Shown in pieces: positions 53,006 through 62,306 of a DNA stretch of 62,561 nucleotides. Source of the stretch: Sphingomonas sp. (lineage in GTDB: Bacteria > Pseudomonadota > Alphaproteobacteria > Sphingomonadales > Sphingomonadaceae); NCBI RefSeq assembly GCF_030145815.1, contig NZ_JAIXHL010000011.1, positions 1-62,561 of the forward strand, written 5' to 3'. How positions within the stretch are numbered: position 1 is the first letter of the stretch; each line of letters begins with the position of its first letter. A program made the translations under genes and the position numbers. The notes under the pieces were generated by a model. That model did not search any database. It saw only the letters and a program-made list of their open reading frames with translations, and was not told where the DNA came from.

Positions 53006-53229
53006 CAGGGCTCGACCTCATCGTAGCCATCGCCAGTAAGCCGCTCTTCAACTTCGCGAAGTGTCAGATTGAAGGGGGTGACCAACCGATGATGGTCTAT
53101 ATCCCGGGCATCAACCAGCAGACGGTATTGGTCAAAGCCCTTGGCGCGTGCGTCCCGGCGACGGCTCTTCTCCAACACCAGCCCCTGCCGCTCGGCAGCT
53201 CGTCGAAGCTTATTCTCTAGAACCTCCAT
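53005..53229 (-). CDS. Small hypothetical protein of kinase operon
   Basis: 74 residues from the ATG at 53229 (MEVLENKLRRAAERQG); an ATG at 53277 is also open. Charged and helical: LRRAAERQGLVLEKSRRRDA, FDQYRLLVDARDIDHH, LTLREVEERLTGDG. Similar small proteins occur in alphaproteobacteria, but I know no function. First gene of the apparent operon leading to the kinase. Confidence 0.65.
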   Translation of the reverse strand: MEVLENKLRRAAERQGLVLEKSRRRDARAKGFDQYRLLVDARDIDHHRLVTPFNLTLREVEERLTGDGYDEVEP

Positions 53230-53478
53230 GACGTAACCTACACTGGAAGCTATGCTCGAAGTGACGCCAGGAGCCATGCCAGAAAGTCAAGCGAGCGGCG
53301 CGAATAAAGGCTGGACCAATGTGAAATGGACCGTGGAAACGAGGTTGGTTGTCGGAAACTCATCAGGTTCATCCCTGATGCAGGCGGCGCACCCTATCGA
53401 TGCCTGAGCCGTTTCAACACGAGGTTTGGCAACGGCCTTATCATCGAAATGCACTGATGTTCCGAGAAAGTATCCGCT

Positions 53479-53910
53479 ATGCTTCGTTTTCCAAAGCCCC
53501 TTTTGATCACAGCGGCTTTTATGCTTTCCGCCTGTGTCACAACTGGCTCACAGCCATCGTCCGCGGACGGGTCCCCCGTAACTGTCCTTCAGGCAGGTGA
53601 ATGGCGTATTCAAAAGATTGCGGGCGCAAGCGTGATAGACAATTCGCCGGCGACGCTTATGTTTGATCACCAAGGACAGCTGTCGGGCAACGCGAGTTGC
53701 AACAAGCTTATCGCCAGCTACACGGTTCAAGGCGACAAACTTACAATCAGCCCGGTAGGCACGACCAGGATGGCATGCCCGCCCGCATTTATGAATCAAG
53801 AACGCCGGCTCGTCGATCTTCTCGGCAAGGTGACGCGCTACGACATTGATGGCAGCGGTGCGCTCGTCCTTACGTCGGCTTCGGAAGAACGTATCGTTGC
53901 GCGCCGTTGA
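53479..53910 (+). CDS. META/HslJ-domain lipoprotein
   Basis: 143 residues. Signal with lipobox LSAC, Cys at about 19 (MLRFPKPLLITAAFMLSACV). A META domain follows: GEWRIQKIAGASVIDNSPAT, SGNASCNKLIASYTVQGDKL, TISPVGTTRMACPPAFMNQE with its paired Cys. HslJ-type proteins are linked to heat or novobiocin response in E. coli; function elsewhere is unclear. The next gene starts within a few bases. Confidence 0.85.
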   Translation: MLRFPKPLLITAAFMLSACVTTGSQPSSADGSPVTVLQAGEWRIQKIAGASVIDNSPATLMFDHQGQLSGNASCNKLIASYTVQGDKLTISPVGTTRMACPPAFMNQERRLVDLLGKVTRYDIDGSGALVLTSASEERIVARR

Positions 53911-53942
53911 CCCCACCCCTCACCCTTAAGCTGGACCCCGGG

Positions 53943-54344
53943 ATGATCATGAACCGCTTTGCTCTCGCCGCCGCACTCGCTTTTAGCGTCATGGCTACAG
54001 CCGCTCCGGCGGCAGAAATCTCGACACACGTCCTCGATCTTGCTCAAGGGATCGGTGGCCGTGACGTTCCCGTTGTGCTGCTCAGGAAGTCGGGCGATGG
54101 CCGGTGGGTCGAAGTAGGGCGCGCGCGGACCGACGCAAACGGACGTGTTCGTGCGTTTGGAACCGTAAACTTTGACCCCGGCACATACAAACTTCAGTTC
54201 GATATGAGCCGCTATCCCTCGCCATCGGCGACACCTTTTTTCCCAGAAATTGACCTGGTGTTCACGGTCACAGACAGAACCGGCCATTATCACGTCCCCG
54301 TCGTCGTCAGTCCGTTTGGCTATTCGACCTACAGGGGCAATTGA
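53943..54344 (+). CDS. 5-hydroxyisourate hydrolase / transthyretin-like protein, secreted
   Basis: 133 residues from the ATG at 53943 (MIMNRFALAAALA); an ATG at 53949 is equally good. A signal peptide ends near AAPAAE. The mature part has the family marks ISTHVLDLAQGIGGRDVPV (His and LDxxxGxPA-like), GRARTDANGRV and the C-terminal HYHVPVVVSPFGYSTYRGN, equivalent to the hydrolase signature YRGS. It hydrolyses 5-hydroxyisourate in purine breakdown in family members; a periplasmic location is typical of a subgroup. No other purine-catabolism genes are nearby. Confidence 0.9.
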   Translation: MIMNRFALAAALAFSVMATAAPAAEISTHVLDLAQGIGGRDVPVVLLRKSGDGRWVEVGRARTDANGRVRAFGTVNFDPGTYKLQFDMSRYPSPSATPFFPEIDLVFTVTDRTGHYHVPVVVSPFGYSTYRGN

Positions 54345-54781
54345 GCATATTAGATGTCCCGCGAGTGACGACTGCGCATCGTGGTCGAGTCAATTCCGCC
54401 TCGTGAGGATGAGCTTTGCTTGAGCTTGTCGCTTGGACAAGTAGTCTCTGTTCTCGATCACGACCGTCGATACCTATGAGGGGCAAGTCGATCGGCTGCC
54501 GTGGTCATGGCCGGATGCGGTAGCATTGTTTCGCGCAGCGGCGCGGGGATAGGATGGCTCCCACCAGCGCCGCCCAGATCGTGTCTTTCACACCGCTGTC
54601 GCCAACGGTTAGGTCTCGTTCGTTTAGATGTGCGGTTCTGGCAGCATTCGATCGCCTCATGATTCTCGGCGCCACAAAATTCTGCATGATACCAATGGTC
54701 AAAGTCCAACAACCATAACGCTTCATCCCGATGAAGCGTTTGCCCATATACGTCACGCTCTCACTCTTCGGGGAGCTTTTA
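54345..54781. other. Intergenic region with a strong dyad
   Basis: 437 bases without a recognised gene; short frames on the minus strand have no known family. A perfect 10-bp stem aacgcttcat/atgaagcgtt (54717-54726 with 54731-54740, 4-nt loop) lies 41 bases upstream of the next gene and could be an operator or leader hairpin. Confidence 0.45.
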
Positions 54782-55414
54782 ATGCGCACTCAAACCGCTT
54801 TGCTGTTTATCGCTGCTGCCGCGCTATTCGGGAACACAGCTACAGCGACCGCTTCAGCAGTCTTGGACGTGCTCGGTGTGCGCAATGGCGACACGATGGC
54901 TACGGCCGAGAAAGCGCTGCAGGCCAATGGCTTCAAGCGCAGCGATGGCTACATGGTCGACGATTGCAGCAAATCGTATGCGGATCTGGTAGCTTTGGCT
55001 TCGGCACATCCCAGAGGCATAGGAGATATGAACCTGGTTCGCTGCGAAACTACATGGAAGGACGCCTCCGGTCAGCGTGTTCGGCTCGTGTCAGTTATTA
55101 CTCCGGCCGGTTATCGCGTGAGCCGCCTGACTTACAATATCACGGCACCAGGTGGCGTCGCTGCTATCGCGCCGGCGTTAGCGAAGAAGTTTGGAGCCGC
55201 GCCGCTGGCCAAATCTCGCATGGGCGGTGGGTTCCACACCTATTCTGGGAGCCAGCCCGGAATCACGCTCACTCTTGCCGAGGATTTCGGTAACAAGAGT
55301 GCCGCGGTGATCGTTCTGTCACCGCGTGACACCTACTCGGAAGATCAGCGGGCGATGAACTCAATCCAACAGCAAGCTGCGGCGCGGCGAACTGGCGGAA
55401 AGGTCAAATTGTAA
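54782..55414 (+). CDS. Secreted hypothetical protein
   Basis: 210 residues from the ATG at 54782 (MRTQTALLFIAAAALFG), preceded by ggggag. Signal peptide about 1-25 ending ATASA. The mature part begins VLDVLGVRNGDTMATAEKAL, then QANGFKRSDGYMVDDCSKSY, which looks like a SmpA/BamE-style VxxGMxxxxAxxxL-like repeat, with two Cys that may pair. C-terminus is Gln/Ala/Arg-rich. No function assigned. Confidence 0.7.
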   Translation: MRTQTALLFIAAAALFGNTATATASAVLDVLGVRNGDTMATAEKALQANGFKRSDGYMVDDCSKSYADLVALASAHPRGIGDMNLVRCETTWKDASGQRVRLVSVITPAGYRVSRLTYNITAPGGVAAIAPALAKKFGAAPLAKSRMGGGFHTYSGSQPGITLTLAEDFGNKSAAVIVLSPRDTYSEDQRAMNSIQQQAAARRTGGKVKL

Positions 55415-55429
55415 CAGCATAGCTGGCCA

Positions 55430-55456
55430 GCGGCCCGGCGTATCCCGCCGGGCCGC
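55430..55456. terminator. Strong GC hairpin
   Basis: Perfect 11-bp stem gcggcccggcg (55430-55440) / cgccgggccgc (55446-55456) with a 5-nt loop, 16 bases after the secreted-protein gene. No T-run, so termination would be weak or bidirectional. Confidence 0.6.
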
Positions 55457-55836
55457 GGCAATTCTCCCCATAGGCTCAACGTGGCAAACGGAGCCGACAC
55501 ACCGGCATCCGCCGCGCCTTTGGAATCGCGATCGACGCGCGCACGTGCCGTAAACGTCTATGATCACGAACCGGTGTAACTGGCGGAGCCGTATCCGCTG
55601 ACTTAATATCAAATCTCAAGCCGCGTCTTGAAAGCCAGCTCGTCCAGGCTCATTGTAGGGCGATGGCGATCCCCCCAGATCCTCGCGCAGCTACGCTCCC
55701 AGCCGGCAGCAGCACGCCGCGCCTGCGCCCCTAGGCTAATTTGGCCTAGGCAAAGTCGGCGCAGCCACGCCGCGCACACCTTAACAGTATCGTTTTGCTC
55801 GAACGGCGCGCAGTCTCTGGTCGCCCGGAGGTCTAC
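55457..55836. other. Intergenic region, nothing recognised
   Basis: About 380 bases. Minus-strand frames read a basic, Trp-containing stretch (ERSCARIWGDRHRPTMSLDE) ending near 55612, which may be a gene remnant, but no start or family could be supported. The TTG start of the next gene is at 55837. Confidence 0.35.
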
Positions 55837-57435
55837 TTGTTTTTCACTCGCTTCACGGCCCTCGGCGTCTGTCTCATCAGCGCCATCGTGGCCGGCGTCT
55901 ACCTGCCGCACGCCTGGGCCGTCCCGCTTTTCATCGCGAGCGCCGCCCTGTCGGCAATCGGTCTCTACGACCTTGCGCAGCCGCTGCACTCGGTCCGTCG
56001 CAACTATCCGATAATTGGCAGGCTGCGCTGGTTCTTCGAGGAAATCAGGCCTGAAATCAGACAATATTTGATCGAAGGCGATAACGATAAGGCACCTTTC
56101 TCGCGTTCGCAGCGCTCGCTTGTTTACGCGCGTGCAAAGAACGAAAGCAGCGACCGCGCTTTCGGCACGCTCGTGGACGTCTACCAGAACGGCTACGAAT
56201 TCATCGCGCACTCGACGCGGCCCGCACCGGTCGCCGACCCGGCGACCTTCAGGATCCCAATTGGCGGGCATGATGGTGCTCAACCCTACATGGCGTCGAT
56301 CTTCAACATTTCCGCAATGAGCTTTGGCTCGCTCAGCGCCAACGCAATCCGCGCGCTGAACAAGGGTGCTCGGCTCGGCGGCTTCGCACATGATACCGGG
56401 GAGGGGAGCATCAGCCCCTACCATCGAGAACATGGTGGCGACCTCATCTGGGAGATCGGCAGCGGCTATTTCGGCTGCCGGACGGCAGACGGACGCTTCG
56501 ATCCAGTCCGCTTCGCCGAGCAGGCCGCTGATCCGCAAATCAAGATGATCGAGCTCAAGCTGAGCCAGGGCGCCAAACCCGGCCACGGCGGCATCCTTCC
56601 GGGCGAAAAGGTCACTCCTGAAATTGCCGCCACCCGCGGCGTGCCGGTGGGCGAGGACTGTATTTCACCCGCCCGGCACCGCGAATTTTCCACTCCCTTG
56701 GAGCTAGTCAAGTTCCTCGGAGATCTGCGCCGGCTCTCGAAAGGTAAACCTGTCGGCATGAAGTTGTGCGTCGGTCAGCCATGGGAATTCATGGGCATGG
56801 TCAAGGCCATGCGCGAGACCGGAATCATCCCGGACTATATCGTCGTCGACGGCTCTGAAGGTGGGACGGGCGCCGCGCCAGTCGAGTTCGCCGACAATCT
56901 AGGCATGCCGATGCGCGAGAGCTTGCTGTTCGTCCACAACACGCTGGTGGGCGCCGGGCTTCGTAAGCGGATCAAGATCGGCGCTGCCGGCAAGATCGTA
57001 AGTGCCTTTGATATCGCTTCGGTGCTGGCCTTAGGCGCAGACTGGACCAACGCGGGCCGTGGCTTCATGTTCGCACTCGGCTGCATTCAATCGCTTTCTT
57101 GCCACACGAACCGCTGCCCCGTCGGTGTCGCCACTCAGGATCCGATGCGGCAGCGCGCGCTCGTGGTTCCGGACAAGGCCGAGCGCGTCTTCAACTTTCA
57201 TCGCAACACCATGAAGGCTCTGGCGGAGATGATCGCTGCGGCAGGCCTAAATCATCCTTCGCAGCTTGGCCCTCACCACCTCGTCCGTCGCGTGTCCCTG
57301 ACCGAAATCCGGCTTTTTTCTCAGCTGCACATTTTCCTCGAAGATGGCGAGTTGCTGACCGGCTCGCACGACCGCGACTTCTACAGCGCGGCATGGCGGC
57401 TGGCACGCTCCGACAGTTTCGAGCTGGCGCGATGA
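55837..57435 (+). CDS. FMN-binding glutamate synthase family protein
   Basis: 532 residues from a TTG at 55837, chosen because a perfect ggagg sits 5 bases upstream. Two N-terminal TM segments (about 5-45), then the GltB-type FMN/oxoglutarate barrel: SAMSFGSLSANAIRALNKGA, GEGSISPYHREHGGDLIWEI, KPGHGGILPGEKVT and EGGTGAAPVEFADNLGMP. A Cys cluster (SCHTNRCPVGVATQDP with C upstream) matches the 3Fe-4S site. It lacks the glutaminase domain, so it is not a normal glutamate synthase; these membrane-linked relatives have unknown substrates. It overlaps the DMT gene by 4 bases. Confidence 0.9.
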   Translation: MFFTRFTALGVCLISAIVAGVYLPHAWAVPLFIASAALSAIGLYDLAQPLHSVRRNYPIIGRLRWFFEEIRPEIRQYLIEGDNDKAPFSRSQRSLVYARAKNESSDRAFGTLVDVYQNGYEFIAHSTRPAPVADPATFRIPIGGHDGAQPYMASIFNISAMSFGSLSANAIRALNKGARLGGFAHDTGEGSISPYHREHGGDLIWEIGSGYFGCRTADGRFDPVRFAEQAADPQIKMIELKLSQGAKPGHGGILPGEKVTPEIAATRGVPVGEDCISPARHREFSTPLELVKFLGDLRRLSKGKPVGMKLCVGQPWEFMGMVKAMRETGIIPDYIVVDGSEGGTGAAPVEFADNLGMPMRESLLFVHNTLVGAGLRKRIKIGAAGKIVSAFDIASVLALGADWTNAGRGFMFALGCIQSLSCHTNRCPVGVATQDPMRQRALVVPDKAERVFNFHRNTMKALAEMIAAAGLNHPSQLGPHHLVRRVSLTEIRLFSQLHIFLEDGELLTGSHDRDFYSAAWRLARSDSFELAR

Positions 57436-58454
57436 CGGAGCGACACAATCCCACACGGCCGTTTGAGCCCACGGCGCCTGCCGGGACTGAGGCGGCGCGT
57501 GTTCCGTCCGGGGCCGCTGTGCAACCCGATCGCCGAAGCCTCTACGAACGCCGCATAGGCGTTTTCGTCCTAGCGACGCTGTGCTGCTTGCTGTGGGGAA
57601 GCGCATATCCCGCGATCAAAGGCGGCTATGCGATGCTCGGCATCGGCAAGACCGACATTGCGAGCCAGGTGCTCTTCGCGGGCTGGCGTTTTACCCTCGC
57701 CGGCGCCGGCTTGCTGATCTTCGCTGCTGCGGTGGGTCGTCCGGTGTTCGTCCACGGCGTCCGCTATGCGGGTCAGCTGACGCTGCTCGGTCTGACCCAG
57801 ACGGCCATTCAATATGTGTTTTTCTACGTCGGTCTGGCGCATGCAACCGGCGTTAAGTCCTCGATCATGAACGCCACGGGGGTCTTTTTCAGCGTTGCGC
57901 TGGCGCACTTCATCTACGCCGATGATCGCATGAGCGGACGCAAAGCCCTCGGCTGCCTGATCGGCTTTCTTGGCGTGATCGTTGTCAACATCGGCGGAAG
58001 CAACGAGCTTGGTCTAGACTTTACCCTGCTGGGCGAAGGTTTCGTCGTCATTGCCGCCTTCGTGCTGGCGGCCGCCTCGATCTACGGCAAGCGGCTATCG
58101 CAATCGCTCGATCCGATGGTTATGACGGGTTGGCAACTGCTGGTCGGTGGCGTTCTGCTTACGATTGCCGGGACAGTCTTCGGCGGGCACATCGATTACC
58201 TGAACTTCCGATCCGGCGCGCTGCTCACTTATCTTGTCGTGCTGTCGTCTGTGGCGTTCGCGATCTGGAGTTTGTTGCTTAAGCATAACCCGGTGGGTCT
58301 GATCGCCGCGTTCAACTTCCTTGTGCCTGTGTTCGGCGTCGGCCTCTCGGCGGCATTCCTCGGCGAATCCATCTGGCATTGGAAAAACCTGGCGGCTCTG
58401 GTCATGGTGTGCGGCGGCATATGGCTCGTCACGCGTGCACCAAAGCCGGCCTGA
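57432..58454 (+). CDS. DMT-superfamily (EamA) transporter
   Basis: 340 residues from the ATG at 57432, overlapping the previous stop (ATGA). Ten hydrophobic segments after a ~40-residue charged N-terminus; two EamA repeats (first: LLWGSAYPAIKGGYAMLG; second: FVVIAAFVLAAASIYGKRL). Small-metabolite efflux is the common role. Coupling to the GltB-like gene suggests that it exports the product of that enzyme. Confidence 0.9.
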   Translation: MTERHNPTRPFEPTAPAGTEAARVPSGAAVQPDRRSLYERRIGVFVLATLCCLLWGSAYPAIKGGYAMLGIGKTDIASQVLFAGWRFTLAGAGLLIFAAAVGRPVFVHGVRYAGQLTLLGLTQTAIQYVFFYVGLAHATGVKSSIMNATGVFFSVALAHFIYADDRMSGRKALGCLIGFLGVIVVNIGGSNELGLDFTLLGEGFVVIAAFVLAAASIYGKRLSQSLDPMVMTGWQLLVGGVLLTIAGTVFGGHIDYLNFRSGALLTYLVVLSSVAFAIWSLLLKHNPVGLIAAFNFLVPVFGVGLSAAFLGESIWHWKNLAALVMVCGGIWLVTRAPKPA

Positions 58455-58472
58455 GCGCCTGAATCCTCGCGA

Positions 58473-59084
58473 TCAGCCGAGCCGTGCGGTCGTCACCATC
58501 CGCACCAGATCGGACAACGTCTTCGCCTGCATCTTGAGCATCACGTTAGCGCGATAGACTTCGACCGTGCGCGCGCTAATGCCGAGGTCGAAGGCGATCG
58601 CCTTGTTAGCGTCGCCGCGCGCGAGCCCCTCCATCACTTCGCGCTCCCGTCCGCTCAAGCTAGCGATTCTGTCGAGGATCGCGCGGCGTTCGGATTGCTG
58701 GGCAGCCTCATCCGCCTGAGATGCCATGACGCGTCGGATCGCGGTCAGCATGACCTCATCGTCAAAAGGCTTTTCGATGAAATCGGTCACCCCGGCATGC
58801 ATCGCCTGGATCGCCAGCGGCACATCGGCATGACCGGTAATTACGATCACAGGAACATCTGCGCCATGTCGCTTCATTTCCTCGACCAGCTCGATCCCGC
58901 TGCGCCCCGGCATACGCACATCGGTGACGATACACGCCCCCGCCAATGGTGGCGAAGCGGCGAGGAAGGCATCGGCGGAGGGAAATGCACGGACGCGGAT
59001 TTCCGCGCAATCAAGCAGGAATTCGAGCGAATGCCTGGCCGCCTCGTCGTCGTCGATCACATAGACGATGGGGTCACTCGCCAT
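58473..59084 (-). CDS. fixJ: Response regulator FixJ
   Basis: 203 residues. Receiver domain with acidic pocket IDDDE, phospho-acceptor Asp in IVTDVRMPG (about residue 55), Thr in VITGHAD and Lys in EKPF; output LuxR-type HTH at about 135-200 ([40 protein letters not shown]). It partners with FixL, whose stop codon it overlaps. In other bacteria FixJ activates low-oxygen genes such as fixK and oxidase genes. Either of two adjacent ATGs could start it. Confidence 0.93.
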   Translation of the reverse strand: MASDPIVYVIDDDEAARHSLEFLLDCAEIRVRAFPSADAFLAASPPLAGACIVTDVRMPGRSGIELVEEMKRHGADVPVIVITGHADVPLAIQAMHAGVTDFIEKPFDDEVMLTAIRRVMASQADEAAQQSERRAILDRIASLSGREREVMEGLARGDANKAIAFDLGISARTVEVYRANVMLKMQAKTLSDLVRMVTTARLG

Positions 59085-60642
59085 CATACAGCTCCTCTTG
59101 CCCGACGCGCCGCAGCGTCAATCCGAACACTGCCCCGCCGCCCTCACGCGCCGCCGCCCAGATGTGGCCGCCATGCGCCTCAACGATGGTGCGCGAGATT
59201 GATAGGCCGACCCCCATACCGGTCCGCTTGGTCGTGACGAACGGCTGGAACAAGCGTTCGGCGATTTCCGGATCAATCCCGGGTCCTGTGTCAGCTACTG
59301 TCACTTGCGCCATATCGTCCTCGGCCGCCGAAATGGTGATGGTCAGCTCGCGCACGGTGCCGTCTCCCGCGGTCATCGCATCGACCCCGTTACGCACGAG
59401 ATTGAGCAGCACCTGCTGGATCTGCACCTTGTCCGCCAGCACCAGATCGACGTCCGGACTGAAATCATAGCGCACGCGGATACCATGCTCCTTGACCCCG
59501 ACCAGCGCGAGCGCGCTTGCCTCCTCGACCAGCTTTGGCAGGCTTTCGACTGACCGCTCGGTCTCGCCGCGGGCAACGAATTCGCGCAACCGCCGGATGA
59601 TGTCGCCCGCGCGCAATGCCTGCTCGCCGGCGCGTTCGACCGCGTCGCTCACCCGCTCGACCGGCACTTCGTCCCGCGCCAACAACATGCGGCTGCCCTT
59701 GAGGTAATTGGCGATCGCCGAGAGCGGCTGGTTGAGTTCGTGCGCCAGCGCCGAGGCCATTTCGCCCAGCGCGGTCAGCCGCGAGACATGCACCAGCTCG
59801 GCCTGCAGTTCCTGGAGGCGCGCCTCAGCCTGCTGCCGTTCGGTCAGGTCGCGGATGAAGCCGGTGAAGTGGCGCTGGCCACCGACCCGCATCTCACCCA
59901 CCGCCAGCTCCAGCGGGAAGGTCGATCCGTCCTTGCGCGCGCCGACCACGACGCGACCCTTGCCGATAATGCGCTTCTCCCCGGTGTCGTAATAGCGCGC
60001 GAGATAGCCGTCGTGCGCGCTGCGATAGGGATCGGGCATCAGTAAGCTGACGTTGCGTTCACGCACCTCTTCCGCGTCCCAGCCGAACATTCGTTCAGCG
60101 GCCGGGCTAAAGTCGCGGATCAGCCCCGCCTCGTCGATCACCACGATCGCGTCGGGCACGGTGTCAAGCAAGGAGCGCAGATGCGCCTCGCGCCGCGCCA
60201 GCCCGTCTGTCACGCGCTCGGCTTCGGCCCGCGCGCGCTGGAACCACTCGCCGCCCAGCGCAATGGCGCCGCCAATTGCGACGAACGCGCTGGCGGCAAT
60301 CCAGCTGCCCGCAGCGACCGGGCCAATCATGCGATCGCACCACAGCCCGACAGCTGCGCCCGCGACGCTGGCCGCAAAGCCCGCCCGCAGACCGCTGAGT
60401 GCACTTGCCAGCACCACGGCAGGCACAAAGAAGATATAGGTCGCGCGCTGCCCCAGCTCGGCTGCGAAGGCGATCCGCACGCCTGCGCCCAGTGCGACAG
60501 TCACCGCCGCCAGCGCCAGCGTCACCAGCAGCGGGGGCGATGGAATGATCGTATGGCGCAGGGGCAGGCGCGGCGGGTTCACGCGCCACTCATGCCGCGT
60601 TGACGCCCCGAAGGCCACCTCCGGGAAACTACGTAGGGACAT
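59074..60642 (-). CDS. fixL: Oxygen-sensor histidine kinase FixL
   Basis: 522 residues. Three or four TM segments (about 36-130), a heme PAS domain (about 155-270), and a HisKA/HATPase_c kinase with phospho-His in [13 protein letters not shown] (His301). In the PAS domain [10 protein letters not shown] aligns with the rhizobial heme pocket: His210 corresponds to the proximal ligand, Arg216 to R206, and Arg230 in IIGKGR to the oxygen-sensing Arg; the distal His is Arg here. So oxygen-sensing is likely. The start may lie slightly downstream of 60642. Divergent from the alternative oxidase gene. Confidence 0.92.
   Translation of the reverse strand: MSLRSFPEVAFGASTRHEWRVNPPRLPLRHTIIPSPPLLVTLALAAVTVALGAGVRIAFAAELGQRATYIFFVPAVVLASALSGLRAGFAASVAGAAVGLWCDRMIGPVAAGSWIAASAFVAIGGAIALGGEWFQRARAEAERVTDGLARREAHLRSLLDTVPDAIVVIDEAGLIRDFSPAAERMFGWDAEEVRERNVSLLMPDPYRSAHDGYLARYYDTGEKRIIGKGRVVVGARKDGSTFPLELAVGEMRVGGQRHFTGFIRDLTERQQAEARLQELQAELVHVSRLTALGEMASALAHELNQPLSAIANYLKGSRMLLARDEVPVERVSDAVERAGEQALRAGDIIRRLREFVARGETERSVESLPKLVEEASALALVGVKEHGIRVRYDFSPDVDLVLADKVQIQQVLLNLVRNGVDAMTAGDGTVRELTITISAAEDDMAQVTVADTGPGIDPEIAERLFQPFVTTKRTGMGVGLSISRTIVEAHGGHIWAAAREGGGAVFGLTLRRVGQEELYDGE
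60629..60636. promoter_or_regulatory. Candidate FixJ site
   Basis: CTACGTAG, a palindrome that differs by one base from the reported rhizobial FixJ consensus GTAMGTAG. It lies between fixL and the alternative oxidase gene, within the first codons of fixL as annotated. An 8-base match is weak on its own; location gives it some value. Confidence 0.35.
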
Positions 60643-60718
60643 GATCCGAATTTCGGCTCGTGGGGCATTCGGCCTAATTCGGCGTCACAAGATACGCAGA
60701 CCGAACCGGAGACGACCC

Positions 60719-61408
60719 ATGACCCCACCCTTCATCGACCTTGGCGTCCATCATCAGCCCAAGGGCCTGTCCGACCGCATCGCCTATGGCTTCACCAAGC
60801 TGCTGCGCTGGACCGCCGACACCTTCTTCGCCGAGCGTTATGGCCACCGCGCCGTGGTGCTTGAGACGGTCGCCGCAGTGCCCGGCATGGTCGGCGCGAC
60901 GATCACGCACCTGTCGTGCTTGCGCCGCATCTGCGACGACAAGGGCTGGATCAGGACGCTGATGGACGAGGCCGAGAATGAGCGCATGCACCTCATGACG
61001 TTCATCGAGATCTCGAAGCCGACCTGGTTCGAGCGCGCGGTGATCATCGGCGTGCAATGGGTGTTCTACCTGTTCTTCTTTGGACTCTACCTCGTCAGTT
61101 CGAAGACCGCGCACCGCGTCGTCGGCTATTTCGAGGAAGAGGCGGTGATCAGCTACACGCACTATCTGGCGGAGATCGACGAGGGCCGCAGCGCCAATGT
61201 GCCGGCGCCGCAGATCGCGAAGGATTACTGGAACCTGCCCGACGACGCGACGCTGCGCGACGTGGTGCTGGTGGTGCGCGCCGACGAGGCGCACCACCGC
61301 GACGTCAATCACGGCTTCGCCAACGAACTCGCCGGCCTGCCGAGCGGTCCCGTCGCCGATTGCCCGCCGCACGTCGCGCTCGAGCCGATCTGGAAGAAGG
61401 CGGCGTGA
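60719..61408 (+). CDS. aox: Alternative oxidase (AOX), ubiquinol oxidase
   Basis: 229 residues. Di-iron ligands in order: Glu49 ([10 protein letters not shown]), Glu88 and His91 ([13 protein letters not shown]), Glu140 ([14 protein letters not shown]), Glu190 and His193 ([12 protein letters not shown]). Membrane-associated, non-proton-pumping ubiquinol:oxygen oxidoreductase, resistant to cyanide. Shorter than the plant enzyme at the N-terminus; similar to the one reported in Novosphingobium. Divergent from fixL, so FixLJ control is likely. Confidence 0.95.
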   Translation: MTPPFIDLGVHHQPKGLSDRIAYGFTKLLRWTADTFFAERYGHRAVVLETVAAVPGMVGATITHLSCLRRICDDKGWIRTLMDEAENERMHLMTFIEISKPTWFERAVIIGVQWVFYLFFFGLYLVSSKTAHRVVGYFEEEAVISYTHYLAEIDEGRSANVPAPQIAKDYWNLPDDATLRDVVLVVRADEAHHRDVNHGFANELAGLPSGPVADCPPHVALEPIWKKAA

Positions 61409-61493
61409 ACCTAGGGGCGCGGCCATCCGCGTCCCTCACTCGCGCTTAGGAGCGGCGTTTGGCGTTTCGACTTGAACGTGGCCGGAGAGCAAG

Positions 61494-61865
61494 ATGATCA
61501 CGGAAGACGATATCGATCGCCTGGTGCCGACATTCTACGACCGGGTGCGGACAGATCCAATCTTGGGCCCCATCTTTGAAAGCGCCATCGCGGACTGGCC
61601 GCATCATCTTGAGCGGCTGAAAGCGTTTTGGTCTTCGGTGATGCTGACGAGCGGCCGCTACAAGGGGCAACCGATGATCGCACACCTTCGACATGCACAC
61701 GAGATGACCCCGGAAAATCTCGCGCGCTGGCTGGATCTGTGGAAAGCCACCAGCACGGAGCTACTCGAACCCGATACAGCCGCCTCAGTGCAGGCCAAGG
61801 CAGAGATGATCGCAGAAAGCCTGGAGTTGGGTGTGCACTATGCGCGAGAACGGAGTGTGCGATGA
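61494..61865 (+). CDS. Group III truncated hemoglobin
   Basis: 123 residues. Hallmarks: FYDRVRTDPILGPIFESAI, DWPHHLERLKAFWSSVML, TSGRYKGQPMIAHLRHAHEM with the likely heme-ligand His, and WLDLWKATSTELL. Group III globins are thought to handle oxygen, NO or peroxide. It overlaps the next gene by 4 bases, and follows the alternative oxidase by 85 bases. RBS ggagag 8 bases before the ATG. Confidence 0.93.
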   Translation: MITEDDIDRLVPTFYDRVRTDPILGPIFESAIADWPHHLERLKAFWSSVMLTSGRYKGQPMIAHLRHAHEMTPENLARWLDLWKATSTELLEPDTAASVQAKAEMIAESLELGVHYARERSVR

Positions 61866-62161
61866 TGGCGCAACTGCCTTTCGGCGCTGCCCCCTACAAG
61901 CGCACGCCGACGTTCTGCGAGAGCGACGTGCCGGCTGGATTACTAGGCGACCATAGCACGAAGGCGGGGACCTGGGGCGTCATCGTGGTCGAGGAAGGGC
62001 AACTAAACTACATCATCGACGACGCAAGGCGAGAGCGATCGGAACGGATCCTCACTCCTGCAACTGCCCCCGGCATCGTAGAACCTACCATCAAGCATCG
62101 CGTGGCGCCGGTGGGTCCCGTCCGGTTTCATGTGCAATTCTTTCGGCACTCGGATGAGTGA
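61862..62161 (+). CDS. DUF1971 (TehB/YeaR-like) protein
   Basis: 99 residues from the ATG at 61862 overlapping the hemoglobin stop. Begins MMAQLPFGAAPYKRTPTF and has TKAGTWGVIVVEEGQLNYII and VEPTIKHRVAPVGPVRFHVQFF, a small cupin-like fold. Members are often next to hemoglobins or nitrate/nitrite response genes; biochemical function is unknown. Confidence 0.85.
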   Translation: MMAQLPFGAAPYKRTPTFCESDVPAGLLGDHSTKAGTWGVIVVEEGQLNYIIDDARRERSERILTPATAPGIVEPTIKHRVAPVGPVRFHVQFFRHSDE

Positions 62162-62306
62162 CCAACCTAGGTCTCTGGGGCGTTCTGACCCCGTGGATCC
62201 GTTCCTGCAGGTGCCAGGGCGGCAAGGAAGCCATCTCGCTGCTGAGCATCCTTGCGCAATGCCTGCGGCCGCAGCGCGCCGCCTATCACTGTAAAAGGCC
62301 ATTTGC

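Noticed and set aside
54458..54789. Insertion-sequence remnant in the gap before 54782
   Set aside because: Minus-strand frames were read in full but match no transposase I recognise.
59074..60642. Loss of the FixL heme ligand (Arg in place of His in KRIIGKGR)
   Set aside because: That position corresponds to the distal His of the rhizobial protein; the proximal ligand His is present in [10 protein letters not shown].
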